This document shows positions 14,665 to 22,038 of a DNA stretch of 44,144 nucleotides, piece after piece. The DNA is from a virus, in IMG/VR virus record IMGVR_UViG_3300030098_003858, positions 1 to 44,144 of that record. One strand, written 5' to 3'. The position numbers and the translations under genes were made by a program. How positions within the stretch are numbered: the first letter of the stretch is position 1; each line of letters begins with the position of its first letter. The notes under the pieces were generated by a model that searched no databases, was not told the DNA's origin, and was given only the letters and a program-made list of their open reading frames with translations.

Positions 14665-16241
14665 TATGCGATTTGACCAGTTTGAGAGTCTTGAAAAGAT
14701 TGCATATCACCATGAAAATTTGGGTCTCCCCACCCCGGCGGCCCCATAATCATTGTATTCCAATCTTCTTTACTTAAATATTTATTCAGTCTTAATGACC
14801 AGTAGTGCGGTTCTCCACCTACTGTTATCTCAAATGAAGGCAAATTAACACCCCCCTTGTCAGTAGCCACCTGTAGTGTAGATGGTGCTGTGGCAAATTC
14901 AGGCATGCCCCCCTCTCCTTTCTCAGAAATAGTAGCTCCCTCTTCAATTAAACCAGCAACCTGACCTTCTAAATCAGACCTAACATCTTCTCTAAATTGT
15001 TCTACGCCCGCTTCAAAGCCTTCTTGAATATCTTGTCTTTGTTGACCGGCTTGATACGTAGCCGCACCCAAACCTAGGCCTGTTTGCGCTGTAGCCATTG
15101 CTGGTTGACCAGATAATCTCGAAAGGGCCTCTGTACCCTGAGTAGCCATTTCGGTTATTGGGCTTGTGTCTACATCAGTAATCAATTTTAATTGATCTGG
15201 GGTTAGGTTATACTCATCACCTAATAAACTAGCCTTGTCAAAACCTCCTCCATATTGAGTGGACTCTGCCCCTTGCGCTAATACCGATGCTTCTCTGTCG
15301 AGTGCTCTTTGCGCTACTTCTTTCCTACGTTGCCTTATTCCAGCTCTCATCTCTTCTCCGATAGTAGGAGTAGGAGTTGAAGCTGTATATCCATAATTTC
15401 CCGGTATGTTGCTATAAATTGTATCAGCGGTTTGGTCATAATCCATAAAATCATCGCCCGGTACATAACCGCCATCTTGAAAGTTTATATTTTTTAAAAG
15501 CTGAGTGATCTCGAAAGGATTACCTTCTATTCCCTGAGCAAAAGGTGGCGGGCCAATAAAAGATAGTAGTGAATCGTCTGAGATTGGCGCAAATGTTCTT
15601 TCTGCGATTGGCGTAAATCCTTTGCCTAGACTTGAAGGAACTGATAGAGCATCACCACTTAGACGGCTATATGACTGTAGTGGTTGGTCAAAAATATTTT
15701 TAGTCAAAACCTCTCCTTGCACTGGGGCTTTGCGTAACTTTCCTGCAACTTTACCGTAGAGACCTTTACCTAGCCCAGAAACACCTGCCATCAAACCAGC
15801 CTTAATCCCTGATTTCAATGCTCTTTCTCCCATGCCTGAGCGGTAGTCAGATCCAGCACGACTCACATCAGAAAAAGCATCTTGAGCATACACAGTACCC
15901 TTTCTATCTAATTTTGTTTTTCCCTTTCCATATCCCAATTTTTGACCTAATAAACTACCACCAGCAGTCCCTAGTCCAGCCGCAAGGGCTAGTCCCAGTG
16001 GCCCGGTTGTAGCTACTAATGCTGAACCAAGTAAACCACCAGCTAAACCACCAATAGAGCCAAGTAAGCCACCTCTCTTTTGCCTTTTAGCCTCTCTCCT
16101 TTGGGTTTTTGCAATTTGAGATTTATCGTACCTCCTTTGCTTTGCTCTTCTTACTGCGGTTTTACCCCTTGAAACACGACCTCCGGTCTGCATCATGCTT
16201 AATAAATTATTATTTTGTATATTGGAAGGTTTATAACGCAT
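14664..16241 (-). CDS. Gly-rich internal virion protein with GGxV motifs (525 aa)
   Basis: Start at 16241 follows AAAGGA. A basic N-terminus (residues 24-57) leads into a Gly/Leu/Ala membrane-like segment (about 57-100, GGLLGSIGGLAGGLLGSALV). The short motif [FYM]QxGGxV occurs at 17-23 (MQTGGRV) and 254-260 (FQDGGYV), and also in the 33506 protein. The C-terminal half is acidic and helical. Gene order and the fusogenic-looking segment suggest a DNA-ejection protein. Its stop overlaps the next start by one base. Confidence 0.6.
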   Translation of the reverse strand: MRYKPSNIQNNNLLSMMQTGGRVSRGKTAVRRAKQRRYDKSQIAKTQRREAKRQKRGGLLGSIGGLAGGLLGSALVATTGPLGLALAAGLGTAGGSLLGQKLGYGKGKTKLDRKGTVYAQDAFSDVSRAGSDYRSGMGERALKSGIKAGLMAGVSGLGKGLYGKVAGKLRKAPVQGEVLTKNIFDQPLQSYSRLSGDALSVPSSLGKGFTPIAERTFAPISDDSLLSFIGPPPFAQGIEGNPFEITQLLKNINFQDGGYVPGDDFMDYDQTADTIYSNIPGNYGYTASTPTPTIGEEMRAGIRQRRKEVAQRALDREASVLAQGAESTQYGGGFDKASLLGDEYNLTPDQLKLITDVDTSPITEMATQGTEALSRLSGQPAMATAQTGLGLGAATYQAGQQRQDIQEGFEAGVEQFREDVRSDLEGQVAGLIEEGATISEKGEGGMPEFATAPSTLQVATDKGGVNLPSFEITVGGEPHYWSLRLNKYLSKEDWNTMIMGPPGWGDPNFHGDMQSFQDSQTGQIA

Positions 16242-16274
16242 AGTATAATTCCTTTAAATTTAATAAAACTTTTA

Positions 16275-16955
16275 TCATATAACCACCTTTACTCTCCACA
16301 CAGATGTTACATACCAGTCTATTTCTCCCGATGGGTCTGTACTCGCATCTACGTTGATTGCAACCTTATCACCAGCCTCTACCTTTGGAGCATTGTTCCA
16401 GTCTGACTCATTAATAGTAATAAGAGTGTCGCTAGCTAAGGTTGTAGTGTAAGTAAAGGTCGCTACCGTATCCACAGTTGTATCACCATCATCCTGCTTA
16501 ACAAGTGTAAAAGTAAAGTCAGCGGAACCAGCAGATAATGTTTCGGGCCTAAACAACATCTTGTAACAACTCATATTAAAGGGTGTAAGAAAAGCAGAGG
16601 TAGATGAATTCATTGCTGTTTGCTCTCCTGTTCCCTGCCAAGGAATGTATATGGTAGAAGTACCAATGTCATCTGTAAAATTGTGCATAAACACACGATA
16701 GTCAATAAATTCCCTCTGGTACTCAAGTGCATTAGTGGTAAGCTTTTTATCAACAATTTGATTCCCATCAGCAGACATATACACCTTCCACAGCTTCCCA
16801 AATCTTTTTCTATAAAGCGCCAATAGACTATTAGATTTTTTTTCAATCGCCACCTGTCCCTCTAGCATCGTGTCCATAGATGGGGTACCACGAAATTCTA
16901 CAGTATCTTGTTTACTATTCATTAACTTTCTTAATTCTCGCTGTGTTAACTTCAT
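16275..16955 (-). CDS. Tail-associated structural protein (226 aa)
   Basis: ATG 16955 is chosen because it forms an ATGA overlap with the nozzle stop; an in-frame TTG at 16958 is rejected. The N-terminal 60 residues are helical and basic. The rest is beta-rich with Thr, Asp and Val, as in tail adaptor, fibre or Ig-like proteins. It lies right after the nozzle gene, so it probably joins the tail. No named family. Confidence 0.6.
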   Translation of the reverse strand: MKLTQRELRKLMNSKQDTVEFRGTPSMDTMLEGQVAIEKKSNSLLALYRKRFGKLWKVYMSADGNQIVDKKLTTNALEYQREFIDYRVFMHNFTDDIGTSTIYIPWQGTGEQTAMNSSTSAFLTPFNMSCYKMLFRPETLSAGSADFTFTLVKQDDGDTTVDTVATFTYTTTLASDTLITINESDWNNAPKVEAGDKVAINVDASTDPSGEIDWYVTSVWRVKVVI

Positions 16956-19786
16956 CAAGTAGCTTCTTTTTGTGATATGATTCTGTGCTGAATACTCATA
17001 TCATTTATTTCAAATACTCCCGCACTGGGAGATGCAAACTTTATTTGTAAACTTTGGCAGGAAATAGTAGAAGACGGAGTTAGCGTAACTACATCCCACT
17101 TACCCGACGTATCAGCAAAGTTGCCCGTGAATGTTCCGCCACCATCCCCAGAAAAGTTTTGCTTACCATCTACCGCATAACTAAAAGGGGTTGTTTCGGC
17201 GCCATCAGATATATACGTAACAATTACCTTGTATATCTTTTTTACAATTCCGGGCGCACCAAAATCAATATCGGCAGTGTAAAACTCTTGCCCAGTTTGA
17301 GAAAGACTTACGGGTAATACTTTTTTAAATTCTACATCAGAGCTACCGTCATACACTCCGATAGAAAGGTTATTGTTAAAATCTGTAATAAAATTAGTGT
17401 GGTAGGCGCTATCCGTAAACATTCCTGTATTGTAGGCCCACCCACCACTGTCAAAATCATATATAAAAGCTTGATTGGAGTTAGTCGATGAATCATTAGG
17501 ACTCCTCATCATAACAAGGGAATTACTTATAGGATCGTAACCAATCATAATATCTTTAATAAGTGCAGAACCACGAAACCATGTATTCCAATTAATATTA
17601 GTACCGCTAAAAGCAGAGACACTAATAGCTATTTTTCGATTTAATAAGTTGCGAGTAGTAGAACCATCATATAAATGACAACCCTCATCAGACACCCAGA
17701 CAATTCCATATGGGGTTTTTGTAACACTAAACGGGTACTGAACACCAATATGCCTTATCGTATCTTCTAAATACCAACTAAAAGGACTTGGGCTTGCTAT
17801 ATTAACTACATGAATCAAATTATGTTTAAATGCTAAAAGTCGGTCTGCGTAATACTCCATTGCGGTGTATTCACCATAATCTGTAATAGGTACATCTACA
17901 GTGTTTTGTGGCAAAAACGTATCAAACTTTCCAATCTCACTGTACATTATCCTATCGCCCTTCTTTTCTACTTCTCCACCCTTAGCACGCTTTTTTACGT
18001 TAGCAATAAACGTTCTGCGGTTAGCAATCACCCCAGCTTGATACCCCTCATTTTCACCGCCTACTCCTAAGAAAGCCAACTCAGGGCTAAAGCCATTAAT
18101 ACTTTCATATGTGTCAAGATTGGGTGATTTGTTTTTAGCGGAAGCGGGAATCACGTAATAGCCCTTTCCGGTCTGGTAACTCCACATAGAGTGATTATCA
18201 ATTAAGTTGGGTCGTACACCCTTTACAATGTCTAAGTCTTGAACAAGGATTAAATCCCCCTCGCCACCTTTAAGCTTTGCATATATCCTACCGCCTGTAA
18301 TCCTGCCATTATACGCTAAGTCCGCATATACAGAAATCTTAAATCCTTGACCATCTTCTAGGCTAACCTCAAAAGCCACAATCGTAGCGGCACCATTACC
18401 AAATTGCACAGGAAGAGACTCTTGGTTGTTATCATAAACAAAGGTTTGATAAAATTCATATGTACCAGCACCCCAAGACCCTCCATCTACTGCGGTTACA
18501 CCAATATTCCAACCTACACCCCTTTCAATGATTGGCGATTCATTATCCGCAAAATCAAAAGGTGCTGTTCCGTCAGGCAAAGCTCCTCCATATGCACGTT
18601 GATATGTCGCAGAGCCAAGTTTGGAGTTATGTCCTTTTTTGCAAAATAAAAACTCTTTTGGGTATTCACCCAAATCTCCAACTCCACCACTCGCTTCCTT
18701 AATAGATATAACCTCCCCAACCCTAGCGGTTTCGGTAAGGTCTACGCTAGAATTATCATCAAATTTAAAAAGTTCAGCAGTAGCAGAAACATTACCATTA
18801 ACATGAACATCATATCTAGTACCACCAACCTTACCTTGTTTATGTATTGCTACCCCTCTATAGTTCTTAGGGTCAGAACCGTGTTGTTCGTAGTAATTAC
18901 CAGCATGTGAGTTAGTATGACTATCGCCATCACTCGTACCAAGGGAATAGGTAAATGCACCAGCAAGCCTAGGTGGGCTTAAACCAACTCGATGCTCTTG
19001 CCATTCTGCGAAAACCAATCCAGTGCCTAGGTTGAATTGCGTTCTTTGAATATATCCATACCACTTAATCCGTGTTTGGTTTTCGGGATTAACGTCACGA
19101 GCACGCAAAGTACCATCTGCGTACAGATACATATACTTAGCATTGTCACCTCGAGTAGTAGGATTGATTTCAGCCGCCTGCCAACCACTATTTTTTGTAG
19201 CGTAATTAGACACAGCGTTATTTGACCATATATCTATTCCATTAGCACTGTCTACATCGCCCAAAGCTATTAACTTGTCTCCGGTCTGACCAATCACCCT
19301 AATTTCAGGGTCTCCACCTGATGTCAGAGCTGAAATAACCTTCCCCTTTAAGACATAATAAATATCTTGATCTCCAAATGTTAGCGTAGTCCCCCCTGTC
19401 AATGCACCATCTAGCTCTTTAGAAATTTCAAATGTAGCAGGGTTAGAGGTTTGAGTAACGGAAGTAATATATACATCAGACCCAATAGTTCCACCACTTA
19501 CAGATAGCCCAGCCACAAGGGCTGTATTAGCACCATCCATAATAATCGTAGTCGCTTCATCTTCAATACCACCTGATTGAACATTATCTGTAAAAGTGGT
19601 ACCGGACGCTTCTCCCGTATTGAGGGTGCTCACAACATCTGTTACTGTATATACCCCATCATTGCCTCCACAACCAGTGATTTTTACATTATCACCAATT
19701 TTAATTAGAGAGGAAGTATAAATAGTACTATTAACAGAATTGGCCCCGCCAACTAATTTAAGATGTTGCTGTAATGGAGCTGGCAT
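16955..19786 (-). CDS. Tail nozzle protein, main part (943 aa)
   Basis: The chain is long and beta-rich. Its second half has propeller-like strands and the signature HIGVQYPFSVTKTPYGIVWV, seen in T7 gp12/P22 gp10-type nozzle proteins of short tails. Residues 1-130 look like an added beta domain. A GGEV segment lies near residue 600. The ATG at 19784-19786 is preceded in the same frame by TAG TAG, the end of the 140-residue gene upstream. The two together have the order expected of one nozzle protein. GGTGGTGGA just before the stops could serve as its ribosome site. Confidence 0.75.
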   Translation of the reverse strand: MPAPLQQHLKLVGGANSVNSTIYTSSLIKIGDNVKITGCGGNDGVYTVTDVVSTLNTGEASGTTFTDNVQSGGIEDEATTIIMDGANTALVAGLSVSGGTIGSDVYITSVTQTSNPATFEISKELDGALTGGTTLTFGDQDIYYVLKGKVISALTSGGDPEIRVIGQTGDKLIALGDVDSANGIDIWSNNAVSNYATKNSGWQAAEINPTTRGDNAKYMYLYADGTLRARDVNPENQTRIKWYGYIQRTQFNLGTGLVFAEWQEHRVGLSPPRLAGAFTYSLGTSDGDSHTNSHAGNYYEQHGSDPKNYRGVAIHKQGKVGGTRYDVHVNGNVSATAELFKFDDNSSVDLTETARVGEVISIKEASGGVGDLGEYPKEFLFCKKGHNSKLGSATYQRAYGGALPDGTAPFDFADNESPIIERGVGWNIGVTAVDGGSWGAGTYEFYQTFVYDNNQESLPVQFGNGAATIVAFEVSLEDGQGFKISVYADLAYNGRITGGRIYAKLKGGEGDLILVQDLDIVKGVRPNLIDNHSMWSYQTGKGYYVIPASAKNKSPNLDTYESINGFSPELAFLGVGGENEGYQAGVIANRRTFIANVKKRAKGGEVEKKGDRIMYSEIGKFDTFLPQNTVDVPITDYGEYTAMEYYADRLLAFKHNLIHVVNIASPSPFSWYLEDTIRHIGVQYPFSVTKTPYGIVWVSDEGCHLYDGSTTRNLLNRKIAISVSAFSGTNINWNTWFRGSALIKDIMIGYDPISNSLVMMRSPNDSSTNSNQAFIYDFDSGGWAYNTGMFTDSAYHTNFITDFNNNLSIGVYDGSSDVEFKKVLPVSLSQTGQEFYTADIDFGAPGIVKKIYKVIVTYISDGAETTPFSYAVDGKQNFSGDGGGTFTGNFADTSGKWDVVTLTPSSTISCQSLQIKFASPSAGVFEINDMSIQHRIISQKEAT

Positions 19787-19789
19787 CTA

Positions 19790-20212
19790 CTATCCACCAC
19801 CAATCGCAGGAGGCACATCATCATCATCCTCAGAGCCAAATCCAGCATTAGCAACAAAATTAATATTTCCTACACCAGTGCCTAAGACTAAAGCATTACT
19901 ACTGCCGGGATGTTTTGTATCTGTAATAGTGTATGTTGCATCGCGACCCTGATCAGCCTCAAAATAAAACAAACCATAGCCACCAGCACCCGCAATAGAT
20001 GCCGCCCTCTCTACAATATATTGAGGGAGAGTAGCCGAACCATCTGTATCTTTTGAATGAGCATATAGACCACCAGCAGTCTTGATTTTTCCCAAGGCAT
20101 CAATAGACATATTGACAATGCCAGAGCTTTCATTTTGCGCAATGTCTCTAGGGTCTTTACGGTTGTTCATTCCTCCAGACCAATCTCGAATGGTTAACAT
20201 CCGTTTAGGCAT
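19790..20212 (-). CDS. N-terminal part of the nozzle protein (140 aa)
   Basis: The protein starts with RDWSGGMNNRKDP, then NESSGIVNMSIDALGKIKT. This opening is typical of nozzle proteins in short-tailed phages, which normally run on as one long chain. Here the chain ends after VPPAIGGG with two consecutive TAG codons, then an ATG opens the 943-residue part in the same frame. So the two are either separate subunits, or one protein by stop read-through. Its ATG overlaps the stop of the 20212-20388 gene. Confidence 0.75.
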   Translation of the reverse strand: MPKRMLTIRDWSGGMNNRKDPRDIAQNESSGIVNMSIDALGKIKTAGGLYAHSKDTDGSATLPQYIVERAASIAGAGGYGLFYFEADQGRDATYTITDTKHPGSSNALVLGTGVGNINFVANAGFGSEDDDDVPPAIGGG

Positions 20213-20388
20213 TATGCACCTATTTTTTTATACAACACCACTTTAATTATTTTCCATAACGCTTCTAGTATTGCTTTTTCAGTTTTTTCACTAATTATTG
20301 GGATATCAACTGACTTATTAATTTCATCAATAATTTCTTCACCTGTTTGATCAGATAGTAATTCATCTGCTATCATTTTAATTAACAT
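20212..20388 (-). CDS. Small hypothetical protein before the nozzle (58 aa)
   Basis: This short gene fills the gap between two longer ones. ATG at 20388 overlaps the TAA of the 20388 gene and its own TAA overlaps the nozzle ATG (TAATG both sides). The product has an acidic helical N-terminal half and a basic hydrophobic C-terminal helix (ALWKIIKVVLYKKI), which could associate with a membrane. Function unknown; a lysis or virion accessory is possible. Confidence 0.6.
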   Translation of the reverse strand: MLIKMIADELLSDQTGEEIIDEINKSVDIPIISEKTEKAILEALWKIIKVVLYKKIGA

Positions 20389-20606
20389 TATACGAACCTC
20401 ATTATTATGTTTACGATTAGAGGAAAAGTAACAACAGCTACACTTCCCCAGACTTGCATTTTAGCAATATCTGTTTCATGTTCAGCTACTTTTCCATTCA
20501 ACTTTTCTAAATGTTTTTCAACCCGAATTAAAGTATTAAAAATAGTCTTTTGCCTCTCATCTAACTTAACCATCATTCCATATAAATCTTCTTGGCTTCT
20601 TCTCAA
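20388..20606 (-). CDS. Membrane protein with C-terminal anchor, holin-like (72 aa)
   Basis: The start is TTG 20606, overlapping the previous TGA and following GGGGGT; no ATG fits as well. A charged coiled coil (1-50) is followed by one membrane span (about 52-70, VWGSVAVVTFPLIVNII). This tail-anchored build resembles small phage proteins annotated as holin or haemolysin-XhlA-like. It lies in a run of four small membrane or secreted proteins next to the fibre gene. Role in lysis is inferred. Confidence 0.58.
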   Translation of the reverse strand: MRRSQEDLYGMMVKLDERQKTIFNTLIRVEKHLEKLNGKVAEHETDIAKMQVWGSVAVVTFPLIVNIIMRFV

Positions 20607-20938
20607 TGTTTACCCCCGCCATTTAACCTTCCAGACATATAACTAATTTTATCTGACAAATCATCTACCTCTTTCATTAAACTCTCGTGACGGCGAGAAG
20701 AAGAACCCTGTTGATTTTCTGACTCTCTTTGAATTCGGTCGAGTAATTTGAGCAATATAGACTCAACGTTGTTTATTATCTCTTCGGCTTTTGCTTGGCT
20801 TACTGCTAAGTTATCTAAGCTGTCTGATTGTGAGGTTTGGCTCTTCATTAAATTAACCAGCATGTATCCTAAGAATACTACACAAAACCCACTCGCGCCC
20901 AGCGTCATATAACTATCTAATATTGTTTGTGTATCCAT
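20603..20938 (-). CDS. Membrane protein with N-terminal anchor and coiled coil (111 aa)
   Basis: One membrane span (about 13-32, LGASGFCVVFLGYMLVNLM) is followed by a long coiled coil rich in Gln, Ser and Glu and a Gly/Lys end. The start follows the previous TAG directly. Together with the 20388 protein, it looks like a holin or spanin-type lysis component, or a membrane platform. No closer family recognised. Confidence 0.58.
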   Translation of the reverse strand: MDTQTILDSYMTLGASGFCVVFLGYMLVNLMKSQTSQSDSLDNLAVSQAKAEEIINNVESILLKLLDRIQRESENQQGSSSRRHESLMKEVDDLSDKISYMSGRLNGGGKH

Positions 20939-21259
20939 CTACTTTCGCTTTTTCTTACCCCAACTTAACGGGTTTATATTAAACTCTTTTTCATAAAATG
21001 CTATTTTCTCTGCCAGCTCTGCTCGTTCAGACCGTTCCTCCACGATATGTTTATTAAGTAAATCCCCAATTTGTTTATTAGCCTCAGACATCTTATCTTC
21101 AAGCTCTGTGATTCTTCCCACCAGTTGCAGAAAGCAGTATACGAGCGATCCACATAATACCAGACCTTGTCCAAGCCAACGAAGATTAATAGAAACGACT
21201 GCGTTATCATCAACCACAGTCCCTCTATAACTCCTTGCAGTTTTAATCTCATCACTCAT
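20939..21259 (-). CDS. Membrane protein with coiled coil and basic tail (106 aa)
   Basis: Residues 1-25 (TARSYRGTVVDDNAVVSINL) face outward or inward, then one membrane span (about 29-48), a coiled coil (about 50-95) and a Lys/Arg end. The layout TARSYRGTxVDDNAVVS followed by a span is common in small late proteins of aquatic phages, probably lysis-related. It overlaps the 21252 gene by eight bases. Confidence 0.6.
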   Translation of the reverse strand: MSDEIKTARSYRGTVVDDNAVVSINLRWLGQGLVLCGSLVYCFLQLVGRITELEDKMSEANKQIGDLLNKHIVEERSERAELAEKIAFYEKEFNINPLSWGKKKRK

Positions 21260-21503
21260 GGGCCTTTACTACATCCTCAAACCGACCATGTATATAACAC
21301 CAATTTTGAGTACTGTACATTCTTTGATGATAGTAGTGCATTACAGAATCAGTATCTAGAACTTCTAAAAACACCGTATTAATTGTTGTGTCTGCTGGAG
21401 TTAGTTGAACCCCTGCGATACTCCAACCCTGACTGCAATTTGCCATAATAAATATACCGAAAGCCAATATTGTAGCTCGTACTAACAATTTCAAAATCCC
21501 CAT
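21252..21503 (-). CDS. Probable secreted or lipoprotein (83 aa)
   Basis: A signal-like N-terminus (KLLVRATILAFGIFIMANC, about 5-23) ends in Cys23, with Asn rather than Gly/Ala/Ser before it, so lipid attachment is uncertain. The rest is small and mixed. An outer-membrane spanin subunit is one option. It sits among the late membrane genes, with no strong ribosome site. Confidence 0.52.
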   Translation of the reverse strand: MGILKLLVRATILAFGIFIMANCSQGWSIAGVQLTPADTTINTVFLEVLDTDSVMHYYHQRMYSTQNWCYIHGRFEDVVKAHE

Positions 21504-21534
21504 TTTTTAATTTGCGAACCTTACGATTCATTAA

Positions 21535-21720
21535 TTACTTAGAGCCAAACACCTTTGAAAAGAAACCTTTCTTCTTTTTCTTTCCCTTTCCAACCATTTT
21601 CTTACCCTTCTTCTTCTTTTTCTTTACGTCTTCAGCAAGAACAATTTCTGTTTCTACTGGTTCTGCTGGTTGATTTATTACTGGGGTCGCTATTAATAAT
21701 AATGTAAGTATTGTTTTCAT
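21535..21720 (-). CDS. Secreted Lys-rich cationic peptide (61 aa)
   Basis: ATG 21720 is chosen because it makes an ATGA overlap with the preceding stop; an earlier ATG at 21735 reads MEQIR first. A signal peptide (about 1-16, MKTILTLLLIATPVI) is followed by an acidic propart-like stretch (about 17-31) and then 30 residues with 16 Lys. Such a cationic tail could disturb the outer membrane or lipopolysaccharide during lysis. The last residues (FFSKVFGSK) are amphipathic. Its place beside other membrane genes supports a lysis role. Confidence 0.58.
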   Translation of the reverse strand: MKTILTLLLIATPVINQPAEPVETEIVLAEDVKKKKKKGKKMVGKGKKKKKGFFSKVFGSK

Positions 21721-22037
21721 TCTGATTTGTTCCATTTAGTTGAGTTGTTTTTATAGTTAATTACCTCTGAATTTGTATACACTACGAATGTGGCAGGTAG
21801 GGCATTTAATTCAGCTAGTGTAAAATCTGATTTAATAATACATTCGGAATCATCTTTCGCGTAAGTAGGTGCAAAATAATTTGGATGCCTTTCAATTAAG
21901 TCACTTAACTTTGCTTGATTAGTGACTTCTTTTTCATCATCGTCTAATGTAATCCAGTCATATCTATCTGTGACTCTTTTATTTTTGGATGTAGTTGTAT
22001 TATTAAATTTTATATAATGTGTGTATTGACCAAGCAT
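21717..22037 (-). CDS. Fibre-adjacent small protein (106 aa)
   Basis: The start at 22037 is one base after the LamG fibre stop. The product has a Thr/Asn/Lys-rich beginning and an acidic middle, with no known domain. Its place suggests a fibre chaperone, a small tail protein or the first member of the lysis run. It starts MLG like the fibre itself. Function unknown. Confidence 0.6.
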   Translation of the reverse strand: MLGQYTHYIKFNNTTTSKNKRVTDRYDWITLDDDEKEVTNQAKLSDLIERHPNYFAPTYAKDDSECIIKSDFTLAELNALPATFVVYTNSEVINYKNNSTKWNKSE

Positions 22038-22038
22038 C

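Noticed and set aside
19784-20212. Genome-wide amber recoding (TAG read as an amino acid)
   Set aside because: Several other genes end in TAG at sensible places (for example 2172, 6193, 20939, 41119), so TAG serves as stop in this phage.
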